Assembly: GCF_000002425.4 (NCBI RefSeq)
Contig: NC_037264.1
Coordinates: 12,167,941-12,231,940, forward strand
Reading direction: 5' to 3'
DNA from: Physcomitrium patens
Taxonomy: Eukaryota > Streptophyta > Bryopsida > Funariales > Funariaceae
DNA length: 64,000 nt
Position 1 is the stretch's first letter; each line of letters begins with the position of its first letter. The notes beneath the pieces were generated by a model. The model ran no database searches and was not told where the DNA came from. It saw only the letters and a list, made by a program, of their open reading frames with translations. The position numbers and the translations under genes were made by a program. Positions 36,022 to 48,200 of the stretch are shown here, piece after piece.

Positions 36022-37047
36022 CTACTGTGGCTGGGCATCCTCGTTTTCCTGAACAAATACTCCCCTAGTCTTGACTATGCCTCGATTTTGCTTTTTGGGA
36101 CAGTTTCCGACTTTGTGGCCTTGTCCACCGTAATACAAGCATAAATTTTCCTCCATACGTCGCTTTTTTTCTTCTAACTTAAGAGATTTGATATGTACCA
36201 CATCAATTTGTATGTCTTCCACCTCTGAATGCGAATTCACACCGCTTGTCGACATAGTTGGAGCATGGCGAATTGTATGTTGTCTTGAGCGTTGGTCTTG
36301 GCGACGTTGGAATAGGCGATTATCGCACTTCACAGCTTGGCTAATGGCTTCATTGAGCGTTCGTGGATCAGGAAGAGTTAACAGCAAATCCTTCACATCA
36401 TCTCTTAAACCCCAATAGAATTGACTCATCAACGCTTCTTCATCCCAATTGATGTCGCATACTAATTGCCTGAAATCCAAAGCATAGACTGATGTAGAAC
36501 GCATCCCCTGTGGTAGCGACCGGATCTTTGTTGTAGCCCATCGAACCTTATCGTGTTCACCAAATGCTTCTGCAAATGCTTCCAAAAAGGTTTCGAAGTT
36601 GTTTAATATGGATGATCGTTTCTCAAACAAAGGAGCAAACCATGATAGAGCTTGTCCCGTAAGTAAGGTTCCAACAAGCCCAACACGTGACTCCTCCGTT
36701 GGATATCGTTCGGGCTGTAAAACTGTTATCAACCTGATTTGATTGACGAATCCTCGAAACTTGGAATGTGTTCCATCAAACTTATCTAGAAGGCTAACTC
36801 GAGGCTCCTTATGTTGTAGAACTAGTGGTTCTTGTCGAACCTGAGGTAAAGTTGTTTCTCCAAGTGCCGAAATTTGAGGCTGGTGTAGTTTAGATTGTGC
36901 TATCCCAGATACTCCATCATTATGAAGCCTTGCCACCACTCCTTCAATCTCTGCAGTTCTTTGTGATAACGTAGCGAGGGCATTCATAATAGCATCTAAC
37001 TTAGACTCCGAACTTTCTGTCATACTAATGTCTTGACCTCCGGCCAT
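36022..37047 (-). CDS. gag: gag of chromovirus copy 2 (intact frame, damaged zinc knuckle)
   Basis: 341 codons from the ATG at 37047 without a stop: the longest gag frame here. The capsid region matches copy 1 (KEPRVSLLDKFDGTHSKFRG, then LQPERYPTEE). It reads Trp (FYWGLRDDV) where copy 1 has a TGA. The zinc knuckle is CLYYGGQGHKVGNC, so the second Cys has become Tyr and metal binding would be lost. It ends at TAG in the context CAGTAGGAACC, identical to copy 1, with pol in the -1 frame. It may still be translated, but packaging ability is doubtful. Confidence 0.88.
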   Translation of the reverse strand: MAGGQDISMTESSESKLDAIMNALATLSQRTAEIEGVVARLHNDGVSGIAQSKLHQPQISALGETTLPQVRQEPLVLQHKEPRVSLLDKFDGTHSKFRGFVNQIRLITVLQPERYPTEESRVGLVGTLLTGQALSWFAPLFEKRSSILNNFETFLEAFAEAFGEHDKVRWATTKIRSLPQGMRSTSVYALDFRQLVCDINWDEEALMSQFYWGLRDDVKDLLLTLPDPRTLNEAISQAVKCDNRLFQRRQDQRSRQHTIRHAPTMSTSGVNSHSEVEDIQIDVVHIKSLKLEEKKRRMEENLCLYYGGQGHKVGNCPKKQNRGIVKTRGVFVQENEDAQPQ

Positions 37048-37090
37048 TCTAAAAGAAGGACAAAAATGACTCTACAAGAGGCAATATTGG

Positions 37091-37280
37091 TTTATAGGAG
37101 GGTAATCCACAACCTATAAAATGCCTTAAGAATTTCAAGAAGAGGGGTAATCCACTCTCTCCAAGAAGAATAAGACTCCAATATTGTAATAGAAGAAGTA
37201 TCAGTTTAGAGGAGGGTAATCCGCAACCTCTAAAAAATGCTAGTATACCTTCAAGTAGAGGGGTAATCCACACTCTACTA
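37091..37280 (-). other. Leader stem-loops of chromovirus copy 2
   Basis: On the plus strand the arms are 37091-37098/37113-37120 (TTTATAGG/CCTATAAA), about 37140-37165 (weaker), 37205-37212/37227-37234 (TTTAGAGG/CCTCTAAA) and 37254-37260/37273-37279 (AGTAGAG/CTCTACT). Each loop holds GGTAATCC, i.e. GGATTACC in the RNA. The first stem differs from copy 1 on both arms (G-C replaced by U-A), a compensatory change. Confidence 0.6.
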
Positions 37281-37287
37281 AGAAAGA

Positions 37288-37305
37288 ACTAGCTCTGATA
37301 TCTCA
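37288..37305 (-). other. Degenerate primer binding site, tRNA-iMet type
   Basis: The minus strand reads GAGATATCAGAGCTAGTT where copy 1 has TGGTATCAGAGCTAGTT. The 3' core ATCAGAGCTAGTT is intact and the TGG that pairs with the CCA end is mutated, so priming is probably lost. Confidence 0.65.
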
Positions 37306-37487
37306 AGTTAGTGTAGTCTCGACAAACTGTCACGGACACAAAATACAGACTTAAAATCTAACAAGAAGTTCAAGAAGAAGTGGCAGAACTAGATTAAACA
37401 GATGAGTACAAGAACAACACCAGAAAGGTGAGCTAGAACTCCAAGAGATGTGTTGTCGAGACTGAAGAACTCTTCAGCCTCAATCCC

Positions 37488-37496
37488 TATATATAC
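37488..37496 (-). promoter_or_regulatory. TATA box of copy 2 LTR promoter
   Basis: TATATATAG on the minus strand, just downstream of the heat-shock-element array; same relative place as in copy 1. Confidence 0.7.
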
Positions 37497-37506
37497 TCCT
37501 ACTTAG

Positions 37507-37805
37507 GAAGCTTCTCGAGCTACTTCTATTAACTAAGAAGCTTCTAGAAGGTTCCAGAGGCTTCTTTTCTAGAAGGTTCTAGAAACTTCTCGAGCTACTT
37601 CTATTAACTAGGAAGCTTCTAGAAAGTTCCAGGGGATTCCTTTCTAGAAGCTTCTAGAAACTTCTCTTCTAGAAGGTTCCAGAGACTTCCTTTCTAGAAG
37701 CTTCTAGAAACTTCTCTCTAAAAGGTTCCAGAGGCTTCTCTTCTAGAAGGTTCCAAAGGCTTGTTTTCTAGAAGGTTCTAGAAACTTCTCTCTAGAAAGT
37801 TCTAA
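37507..37805 (-). promoter_or_regulatory. Expanded heat-shock-element array in U3 of copy 2
   Basis: Nearly 300 bp of alternating GAA/TTC units. Perfect five-unit sites with exact 2-nt spacing lie at 37567-37589 and 37642-37664, with others near 37690-37720 and 37765-37790. Four-unit sites occur near 37537-37555 and 37612-37630. The motif is palindromic, so strand does not matter for binding. A density like this far exceeds a typical heat-shock gene promoter. Function is inferred from the motif. Confidence 0.8.
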
Positions 37806-37822
37806 GGAATATGTCCCTAACA

Positions 37823-38032
37823 TATATATAGAAGCAAAAGTAAAGCCTTCTTCACTCTTGTTAATACCTTTCTAATCATAGTCTTGTTTCAAGACTTTCT
37901 AGTCTTCTTGTTATTTGTAATAGCCATTCTAATTCAATATTATATCATCTTTGAGTGATTTTTTTTTTTTAGTGTCATAAGAATATATTAAATATTTCTT
38001 TCTTTGAGATTCTTATCTTTGAAAATTTGACA
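37823..38032 (+). repeat. Old LTR C, right piece (TATA to end)
   Basis: Continues from 31533: TATATATAGAAGC is the TATA region, followed by a segment matching the reverse complement of 19846-20115, ending AAATTTGACA at about 38032. The chromovirus TSD TATAT (37823-37827) is part of the TATA box. Confidence 0.6.
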
Positions 38033-39720
38033 AGAATGCTAATTTACTATATCTATCTTGTTTTAGAAGTGATTGGATTACTCCACTTTTATTATTGTGT
38101 TTTGAAGATTGCATACTATTCACCTTTAAATAAGAAATCTTATTTTTTAACACTAATCTTTTTTTTTTTGAAGAGAGAAGATTATCCCTCTTTGTAGAAA
38201 TCTTCATTTGATATCAGAGATTGTAGATTGTCTTCTTTTAATTTTAAACTTTTGAATTTGTTTGAGTTGTCTATAGAAGAAAAGATTATAGATGCTACTC
38301 TCAGCAAAAAAGAGAATAGATTTTCAACTATTATAGAACTTCATGAACTTGTCAACACTCTAAGAGTAGAAATCTTATATATTTCCAATGTAAATCATGG
38401 AGCTACTATTCCTACATCTATAGAAGAAGATTAGAGTTTATGGCAAGAAGTTAAATAATTGAAGGAAGCAAGTAGATTGATTTCACAACCAGATGTATAA
38501 AATTTTGTTCTATAAGTATGATAAGAAGAAGGATTAGTATGCCTCAGAATTTTAATGGAACAAGATCAAAATTTCAAAGTTTTTTGTAAAAAGTCAAGCT
38601 CTATGTAAGATTGCATCCCTTCTAATATCCCAATGAATTTACTCAAGTTGAATTCATATGCACATTTCTATTAAAAAGTGATCTTTCTTGGTTTGTACTT
38701 TCAATAAAAAAAGATTTGCAACTCTTTTATAATTTGAATTCATTCTTAGTGTTTATGGTCCCATTTGAAAAAAGTAATTAAAAAAGAATAATAGAGATCA
38801 AGCTCTCATCTTTATAATAAGGATCATGGTCAGCTACCATATATGCAACTGAATTTTAAAACCTTGCTTACAATGTGGACTAGAATGACAAAACATTTAT
38901 CAATCAATTTTGATATGAATTGAAGGATAATATTGAAGATTTATAATTAGCAATGCCAAAGGCAAAATCTTTGGAAAAATATATTTTTTAAACAATTGCT
39001 TGTAATAATCGATTATTTAAAAGAATAAAGACTTGGCTAAAGAGGTATAAATCAAATAATAATAGCAGCTCTCAAGTTTTCAGCAACTTATTCTTTAAGA
39101 CCAAAATCAATGCAAATTCATATGACATAATTTAAATCACTTATATAGCAAAAAACAAATTGACAACATCAACAAGACTTATGCTTATATTGTAGAGAAG
39201 CTAAACACATTGCTCAACATTGTCCAAAGAAAAATTGCAACCACAAAGTAAGAAGGATGATTGCCAAAGAACACAATGTATCAAAAAACAAGTTATTCCA
39301 GCTACAATAAAAATTGTGCGGCTACAATCTTACATAGCTCTTAGTAAAGGTTATATTTTCTCCTCAAATTCCTCACTTTGTTTTATAATAAAAGTTTATT
39401 TAGGATCAAGAAATCACAAAGTCTTAGCTTTGGTAGATTTAAGAACTTCAATCTATTTTATAGATAAAGATTTTGTCAAAAAACAAGAAATATTGTTAAT
39501 CAAAAAAAATAAACTTATACATGTAGAAGTCATAGATGGTCATTTGTTATCTTCAATACATGTTATGCATGAGACTATTCTTTTAGATGTAGCAATTAAA
39601 GATTATAATAACATAGTAATATTTAATATAATAAGATCTCTATCCAATCCAATTATTTTAGGATTATCTAGGTTAGAAAAGTACTTTGTATAAATAGAAG
39701 CAACACTAAGTTTTAAATCA
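38033..39720 (+). pseudogene. Decayed chromovirus leader, gag and protease belonging to old LTR C
   Basis: After LTR C the leader shows decayed hairpin-loop motifs (GGATTACTCC near 38084, GATTATCCC near 38180). 38228 onward resembles the gag N-terminus, and about 39180-39230 reads CLYCREA.HIAQHCPKKN, a zinc knuckle with its CCHC spacing kept. 39340-39700 is protease-like (KVLALVDLRTS where active copies have LALLDSGAS, then LIHVEVIDGHLLSS and SNPIILGLS). Stops and frameshifts abound. The sequence is the same family as copies 1 and 2 but strongly shifted to A/T. Confidence 0.75.
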
Positions 39721-39845
39721 TTAAATTAATTTTTTAATTTTTAATTATTTAAATAAAAAAATATATTATTATTAGAGAGTCTTTTAATTATTAAATATTT
39801 ATTATAATGTAGAAAAATTTATAAATAATAAGAATATTATTTTTT

Positions 39846-39883
<38 letters not shown>

Positions 39884-39971
39884 CTTAGAGGTAATTATCT
39901 TAATTGATTTAGTTTTTTTGCTTACTTTTGAAAATAAATATTTAGTTATTAAAACTAATATTCATATAGGC

Positions 39972-40012
<41 letters not shown>

Positions 40013-40169
40013 TTTAGTTAATAGTTTAAAAAAGTATGAAAAAAACTTCATATCTTTTTAGTTATTTATATAGAAAATAAGATTTCTACTTAATTTTAAT
40101 TAATTTTATTAATATAAAAAAATTACCAAAATAAAAAAATATATTCTTAATTTGATATTAAGATTATAA
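39721..40169. other. AT-rich DNA with two (TA)n tracts
   Basis: (TA)n at about 39850-39878 and 39978-40008. Possible faint continuation of the pol relic (a KKYIII-like string near 39760), otherwise nothing. Confidence 0.45.
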
Positions 40170-40930
40170 AAATATTATTGGAATTTATGAATTTTATAGA
40201 ATTTATTTAGAGGTTTTCAAAAAATATTTAGAGTAATTTTCAAGATTTGATAATTATGATATTCACCACTTTAGAATGGCATTATGAAAAAATAGAGTAA
40301 TATTTGAAGGCCCCATAAGGCTCTTAAGATAATTAAGTATTTTTAAATACCATGATAAATTTAAAATAATGATAATATTAATTTTACTAATAGAAATGAA
40401 GAGGACCAAATGTTAGTATAGTCCTTATAAAAAGAGAGGTGCATAAGTCCCAAATAGGTTGTAGCACCTTAGACGCAGGTAAGAGGATAAGACTAAGGTC
40501 TTGTAACCTCTCTAAGACACTTTCATATACTACTTGTGACCCTTGGTGAGGCTGAAACTCTTAATCTTTTAAATAAATTATTTTTGAAGTAAAATTTATT
40601 TTCTTAAATTTTTTATTATTTACATTTTATCTTTAAATTATTAAAAATTATTCATATTAACATTGATTTTCATTTTTTTATGTTGTTACAAAGATAAAAA
40701 TATTATCTATTCAAAAATATATTTTTTAAACTATAATTATTTATTTTAGTAAAATATAAATCTAATAAAAAGATTATGACTAAATTTTAAAAATATAATT
40801 GCTTAATTAAACTAATTTCATTTATTTTGAGTTGTTCTCCTATTTTCAGATTAATTTCTTCTCTCACTTAATACTACTAATTACAAACAACTCTTAATTG
40901 AAGCCATCTTGTAATTTGAGTTGAGAAGTG
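40170..40930 (+). repeat. LTR-like repeat B, plus orientation
   Basis: Inverted relative to 29840-30620. The best matches are around 40420-40600 (GTCCTTATA, GCATAAGTCCC, GGTTGTAGCACCTT, GATAAGACTAAGG, CCTTGGTGAGGCT) and 40880-40915 (AACTCTTAATTGAAGCCATC). Confidence 0.55.
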
Positions 40931-40991
40931 AAATTGTTTTTAATACACATACTTAAGCTATATATTTAGTTATTAAAACCATAGAATTTGC

Positions 40992-41034
<43 letters not shown>

Positions 41035-41042
41035 CTTAAAAA

Positions 41043-41079
<37 letters not shown>

Positions 41080-41820
41080 ACATATTTATTTTTATTTAAA
41101 TACTTATTTAAGAATTTAATATAGTATACTAAATTATTATTTTTTAAAAATAATGAATATAAATTATTTGTATAAACATTTCAACCCTCAAAAATATCAA
41201 TAATTAAAAATGTATTCATTATAAAAAAGAAGAATTATAAAAAAGTAATTTATTAATATTTTAAGATTAATGTAGTTTTAGGTATGATGTTATTTATATA
41301 GAAAAAAATGATTCTAATTCTAAAAAGATACTATTTATAAGATTGAGTACAAAACCATAAAATAAAAAATATATATTTATTTTTTAAAATATTAAAATAA
41401 ATTTTATTTCTATTTAAATAAAGAAATTAATTTTAAAAAATTACAATGACCGAAATTTTAAAATAGTCATTAAAAGTATAAAACAATTATTAGGATAAAA
41501 TAGGTATAGTAGAAAAATGAGAATTTTAAGTAATCAATTAATACAACTTAAAACAAGGAGTAGAAAGAATTACAGTGTCATATAAACAACAGACATGTTG
41601 GTTGGAATTGTAATAGAATAGAATGACTTTAAAAGACCTTATTTTTCTCATTTCTTCAATTTTTTCTATTTATAGAAAGTAAACCACAAAGAAACATAAC
41701 AAAGAAAATTTGTAATTAAAAATCATAAAGGTAATAAAATAAAATGTTTGCAGATTCTGAACTACATTTTATTTTTAGCTATAAATATTGTATATGCTAA
41801 ATATTAAGATTATATGTATG

Positions 41821-41863
<43 letters not shown>

Positions 41864-42209
41864 TTTTATTTTAACTTTTTAGATCTGATTGCAAAATTTA
41901 TTTGAAGTTTTGCAGAACCACTTAAGATTTTTTTAAGTTGACATAGTCTTGTAAGTATTTGTGTTGCTAGAAACTTATAGTATTTTCCTGCTAGATTAGT
42001 GATATTTTCAAATTTATAATTTTCTGATTGTGTATTTATAAATTAAGTACAACTAGAATTTAATATTCATATTTTTATTTAATTTTAAATTTACAATTTT
42101 TTACACAATAAATCTAATAATATTTAAATAGAAACTCATTTGTCTAATAATACATGTAGTTGGTTATTAAGATAAGTTAGGTTGATATCAAAGATCGTAA
42201 TTATGTAGA

Positions 42210-42250
<41 letters not shown>

Positions 42251-43650
42251 TTAACTTTTAATTTTGAAATCAGCTTTATTAAAATCTTTTGAAGAAAACA
42301 CCATCATGTATCAATAATTATAAAACTTATTACCGAGATTTGAGGACATACTTATTAACTTGTATAAATTAATCTCTTGAAAAGAAAGAATTTGATTCAC
42401 TATTGATTTAGAAGTGAAGATAATTTTCTACAAAAATAAGTTTTTAATTATTTATATTGTGTAAAATACAAATAATTTAAAACTTACTTTTTAAAATATA
42501 TATTTAAAGTTTCTTGCACACAATCTGATTATCTGAATATCCATGATATTGTTTTATCTTTTCAAAAATCACTTCAAAATTAAATTGTTCTTTTGTATGT
42601 TTGCTGTGTAATTTTCAGCCATCCTTATTTTGAAGCAATCTTACATTATCTTGGTATTTTTGACAAGTATGCTTTTTATAAATTTATAATTTATAAGTAT
42701 TTTTATTAATATTATTTGTTACTTAGAAAAAGAGACAAAATAAATAAATTTACTAAAACAAAATCTTACAACTCAGTCAAGATATTATAAACCTCATGTC
42801 TTTGAATACTATTAAGGATCTTTTAAGTTGTTGGTAATGTACAGAATTAAATTATATTTCTTTAAATTTAAGTATTTAATGATTTTTTTGGAAAATATTT
42901 TATTAAAATTTATTGATATTTTTAATATAATATTTTAAAATTTATTAAATTGGTTTTTAAAATAAATAATGTTAATATTAATAAAAGATAATTTATAAAA
43001 ATTTATCAGCATAAGTTCTTTTTTAGGTCTATTTAATGCAACAAACTATCAATATTTATATTATTTTTTGATCTACTAGCATTGAGATTAATATCATAAT
43101 AATATTTTGATTGTACTACCAATATTATAATCATATATCAAAGAATACATAATTGTAATGAAACATAAAAAAATTAAAATCAAAGTATTTCAGATAATAA
43201 GAAATAAATAATTTTGTAATATAAAATTATAAATTTTCATGAAAAGTTTTTAGTTTAAAGGCCCTAAATTACACATTATATGCACTTGAGTATGTGTTTA
43301 TAACTAGTAAATATTATCTATTTTGTGGGCATTTTGTATTCAAGAGATAAGGTGAGAGGTCTTAACCTTTAAATGTTTTGATCATTTTAAATTTAGAAGC
43401 CTCTCTAAATTGGCTTCATACTTAGAAAATTAGGCCCAAAGATGAAAAGATGAGGTGGAATGCAATTAGTTTTTAACATGACATGAAAAACATTATTTTC
43501 CAAAAAAACTGAGTTCATCTCAAAAAAAACAATTAAGAAAATTTGAGGAAAATTATCCAAAAATGCTTTAAATAACTATTTAAAATCATACATTACTTTT
43601 TCTAATTATTTGAATCAAGATATGGATTGACATGTTCAGAGTTATAATAA
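40931..43650. other. AT-rich DNA with poly(A) and (TA)n tracts, no gene seen
   Basis: A run of 36 A at 40997-41032 sits directly before a (TA)n tract (41045-41075). Further (TA)n tracts lie at about 41825-41861 and 42212-42245. The poly(A) could mark an old LINE or SINE end, but nothing recognisable precedes it. Confidence 0.5.
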
Positions 43651-45203
43651 AAATAATAATAGTTGGTCCATTTCATAACCTGCTCTCAGTTCATATTACA
43701 TCCAAAAACCAATGCTTCCAAAGAAGGAGTTTTCTTCACCAACCCAAGGAATTCAACAAGCCTTTTGAACCATGTATTTTCAAAGTATAATTCTAGGTAT
43801 AAAATATTTTTTACTTATCCTATGAAAAAAGAACTATATATACATACACACACATATTTCAAGAATCCACTGGCAATGATGTGCAAATTAAAATTGCATG
43901 GATCCATGTTATGAAGTGGTGCCAACCTGTTTGTGTTGGGGGAGAAGATTTTGTGGGGATCTTAGTCAGGTTGCAAAGAGTTAGTCAGGTGCACTTTCTT
44001 TCTCTGCAGCTTCTGCTGTAAGGCAAATCTGAATGCATTGCTAAACCCCAAATCCTGCACAGCTAGTGGCCTTGCATGTACACTGGGGTGGGGGCTAATT
44101 GCCCTAAAAATGCACAGCATAAAAGGAAGATCATTGAAATGAGCTTACTGATTAAATAAACAAAGTAATAGTAGTAGGAAGTACTTTGGGATGACAGTGG
44201 CATTATACAGGTCCACTATATCCATGCCAATAGAATCACAGTGTGTGTATATACAAATGTCTCACTTTCTGTCCTTCTTACATGACTTGATATTTGAGAT
44301 CTTTGTCAACAGCCATGTCAACAACATTGCCCTTGTTTTACATTCCTTAATTGGTTTTCAATGTACTGCAATTTGAAATTTTGTATGTGAGAATTAATGT
44401 GAAAGGAACAAACCAGAAATGTTACTCCATTTAACATGGCACTGTAAAGCACTTAATTAATCACATGTTGCACACAGTAATTTATGCATTTGGAGGCATT
44501 TATGGTTATGTATACCCCAAAAGTTTAAATTCTTTGCAAAGCATTGAATGGTGTGTATTTATTCAATTGGCAGAGCACATGAAGTAATCTCAGTATAATT
44601 TTGTGGCATGCCATCAACAGCCATGAAGCTTAAGCATGTGTCATTGTGCAATTAAAACAGAAAACAACTCACTGTTTTAAGGGCTTCTTAAGTTCATCTT
44701 TTTGTAGTAATTGAAACTCTGGTTTCCAAAATCTGAGCAACACCCAAGGAAATGGGATAGAAAGAAGGGGAAAATGATAGAAGTGGAAAAAGTGCCAGAG
44801 GAATAGTACAGTTTGAAGCAGAACTAAAAAAATGAAGACATAGCAGCAGATATTCAAACACAACCCTCCAACCACAACCAATCAGCCATGTTTATGAACC
44901 CCACTGAGAGTATGTTTGTAGTGTAATGTGGTACTCAAGATAAAGAGTAGAAACACACACTCTCTCATGGACCCAACCACATGGAATTAATCACATATGA
45001 GCCCACCCCAAGAAAAGTGTGTTACTCAGAATGTGAATGAGACTTTCACTCCACACCTCTGCACACAAAGTAGTACTCCTTATAAGTGTGTGTGTGAGTT
45101 CCAGGATCTTCAATTTTTCAGTGGGTAGTGAGAGGTAAATGCATGGGAAGCAAGCATCTATCCACCTATCCATGATGAAAGGATGGAATTCTGAAGGTGA
45201 GGT

Positions 45204-45221
45204 GGGGGGGGGGGGGGGGGG
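45204..45221. repeat. Poly(G) run of 18
   Basis: Eighteen consecutive G on the plus strand followed by GAGAGGG; prone to sequencing length error. Confidence 0.9.
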
Positions 45222-48200
45222 AGAGGGCCATGATTTGGGAGGCCTACAAGTTGCAATGAGATGGGGTGTCATGAGATCCTGATGTTGCATTGATGAGAGT
45301 GGTGTGAGCATTGTGGGACCTGCGTGCCTGCCTGCCTGGGTCTCTCACTCTCTCATTCTCTCTACACTACTGACTGTGGCTGGCTCCTCATGATGGAGGC
45401 AAGCATGCTTAACAGGCAAGTGCAGGATCCTGCTTGCGATGCTACCCAATTGACACCATTCAAGTCCCTACTCTGGGAATGACATTGTTGCCATTCACTG
45501 CAACAGTCCCTCCTCCTCTCTATCATTCATGACTGTGAGAGGGCCATTGCCTTTCAATCAATCACCAGGCATGCTCTTCTCTCATCTTCCTCTGTGTGCT
45601 CACCTTCCCCTTGCAATAGTCACAACATGCTTGCATCATGGAAAAGAGGAACACATGTTTCAGTGCATCATTTCTAAGAGTTACCAGACTGGAGGATTGA
45701 AGGATCTGATTGTTATGATAAGTTGGCACAATGACCCTTTACTTGCTTTGTTGATTGATTTGTAGCACACTCTATCATTGTAAGACCATAAATAGTTGTT
45801 TTTTTTCAGCTGAATGAATAACAATATTAATATTATGTTTTCTAAGTTCAATTCATTGGTGGTGATTCTTAGGAATGAAATACCTATGGGGTTGTAGGGG
45901 ACATCCCCCATTGTGTTTTTTTTGTTTGTTTGTGGTTGTTGCAGAATGTCCAGTGGTGAGTAGCAGTCTTTTGGGGAGTAAGTGCACATTTTCTGCACAG
46001 CTTTGTGTCCAAAGTCTCCTACCTGGACAGCCAATGACAGGAAATAATAATTTTCTTATGTAATATTCCAATGTTCTAACTCACACACTGAATCTGTGAA
46101 GAATGTAGGAAATCCTTCCTTCTGTATGCTGGGTGTTCAAGTGTTACCTTTTGAATTTTCTTGTAAAGAACATTAAATTTGGAAAATGGTAGGATAGCCT
46201 GTAACATTTACATCTGCAAATAAAACTTTTCAATTTTAGTTCTAATTTTTTTTTTTTTTTGCTACTATGGGAAGCCCCTTGCCCCACTTCTTTCATTTCT
46301 TTCATGGGGTTGCAACTTAGTGTTATGAATTGTTTTTTAATAAGTAAATAACTAAAAGTGTACTTGTCTACCATTGTTTCACCTAACAGATTTCAATGCT
46401 TTCCTAGTGCATGAGAATGAGTTGGAATAATCATAAGTAGATCCTCAAGTTGAGAAGGAGTCACCATACATTGACATTTATAGTTTGTATTACAATACTC
46501 ATGTGGATAAAGGGTCTGCCATTATGATAATCTCCTGAAAATTTGCAAAGATGTCCAGGTTCTGTACTTCCATTCATCACCCTTTGCAACATGAGATTTG
46601 GCTATACATCACAAAATGCACACCATTTGTTCATCCTTAGCAATTTAGGGTTTTTGGAATAGAACTGATTAATAGAAATGAGGGGGGAATTCATCAGAAA
46701 ACTGTGTGTTTGTGTGTGTGTCTTGTGGCCAGTCTAGCTACAAGTAATCAACATCTTGAAGCAGAAATGCAATTTTGACAGCCCCTCCAAGTCAAAGGCT
46801 ATTCAGAATTGCATTCCTTGGGGGACCCTCATTGATGTGGAAACACATTCTTGTACTAAGAAATTCTGGCACCATAGAACAGGCTTCCTATGTTTTGAAA
46901 AAGAAGAAAAAGATGACCATCACAATATCCTCTTTGATTGAGACAATAGCCACAAAATTGTCCACATAAGGTACCTGACCCATTCTCAATCCCCCCCCCC
47001 ATTTCCAACCTACAATGATTGAGTCTGACACCTTATGGTTTCACATTACTTTATTCACATTTTGCCCCAACTCCATGGCACCCTTGGTTAAGAAAATAAA
47101 TTTTTTATACCAACTCAGGAAATTTGTCAAGAAATCAAGTATTTTCAATTTCGTAACCAACTACTGGTCAGAATTAGATTTGTATCAGACATAATCTTAA
47201 GTTAAAATATTAATAGTAATTTTTTATTCGGGCGAAATGATGTGAAAACACCTAGAATCCTCCTGATTTCTATTTCCCAACTGATTTTAATTTTTCGTAC
47301 ACATACTGCAGATATGCTAAATTGCTTAAGTTATTGGAAATGGTTGTTGTTGTGGAAGGTGCTCTCTCCACATCCAACTCTGACACTCCATTTCTGCAAC
47401 CCAGAAATGAACGTTCGATTTTCTGACATGTTTGATTCTTTAGAAATATTTTTCATACTCCAGTAAAACGAATATTACTCACGCTCCATACATATATTTC
47501 TCCAAGCTCAGAATGTAGTTCGTGAGCATTGAATAGGGATTAATCACTAGTCTAACGCAAAGAAGACAAAAGTAATGCTCCTTTAAAATCCTCTAGGTTT
47601 AGGGTTTGATATAGCAACGTTGGCTATTCCAGTAGAGCATTTCAACAGGCTCATCACACTGTGCATATGTCAGCTGAATCTTACAGGCATGATTTTTATT
47701 AATGTACAATGTTACAGTTGGCTCCCTTTGATACACACTTCCTGTTCCGCTTGTAATGACCAAAAACAGTGTAGTTTGCATTCCAATGACAATCTCAATT
47801 CTTTAATCTCAAGTTTCAAACGTCCCTGAAATCATATTATTTTTGATTAAGCAATGAATGCGATCGAAAGATATGGGAATCCAGATCTGATTTTTAAACT
47901 CACAGCGGCAGAGGTTTTTGCTGAAAATGCCGAATCGAATGTCCAACTTTGGGGGACTGCTGCCGTAATTTCACAACCTCTCAGACTTTGGTGTTGTATG
48001 ATCATGTTGACTTGTGAGCTGAAAGTTGAGGAAGTTGCGGAAACGTATCTAACCACGTTTTGCAGATATGAAAAACAAATAACCCATCCCTACACCCTGC
48101 ACTTCCTACATCTAGATCGTTTATCTCTTCGACACGGCCTGGGATCATTGCAAATGTTCGCGGCAGAGCTCTTGACATGATTCCAACTGAATGCGCCTCT

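Larger units (their letters stand above)
31534..37822 (-). mobile_element. Ty3/Gypsy chromovirus copy 2 with expanded heat-shock-element LTRs
   Basis: 6289 bp, LTRs 31534-32028 and 37328-37822 (495 bp each, about 10 differences, 2%), 5-bp TSD TATAT (31529-31533 and 37823-37827). Same order as copy 1: PBS, hairpin leader, gag, pol with chromodomain, ORF3, polypurine tract. Pol stays in one frame but has six stops, several of them CGA-to-TGA, and the protease active site is destroyed. The left LTR end has TG mutated to TA. Coding regions closely match copy 1, but the U3 regions differ in length and arrangement, so the copies belong to two subfamilies. Confidence 0.93.
37328..37822 (-). repeat. 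5' LTR of chromovirus copy 2
   Basis: Intact termini (TGT...ACA). Reading on the minus strand: heat-shock-element array (37805-37507), TATA box, R/U5 ending GTGTCCGTGACA. About 10 differences from 31534-32028. An internal tandem duplication of roughly 80 bp (the unit beginning CTCGAGCTACTTCTATTAACTA on the plus strand occurs twice, about 37514 and 37589) helps explain the longer U3 than copy 1. Confidence 0.9.

Noticed and set aside
37507-37805. Regular TTCTAGAA repeats as a CRISPR-like array.
   Set aside because: Units are short, overlapping and without unique spacers, and lie in an LTR of a plant retrotransposon.
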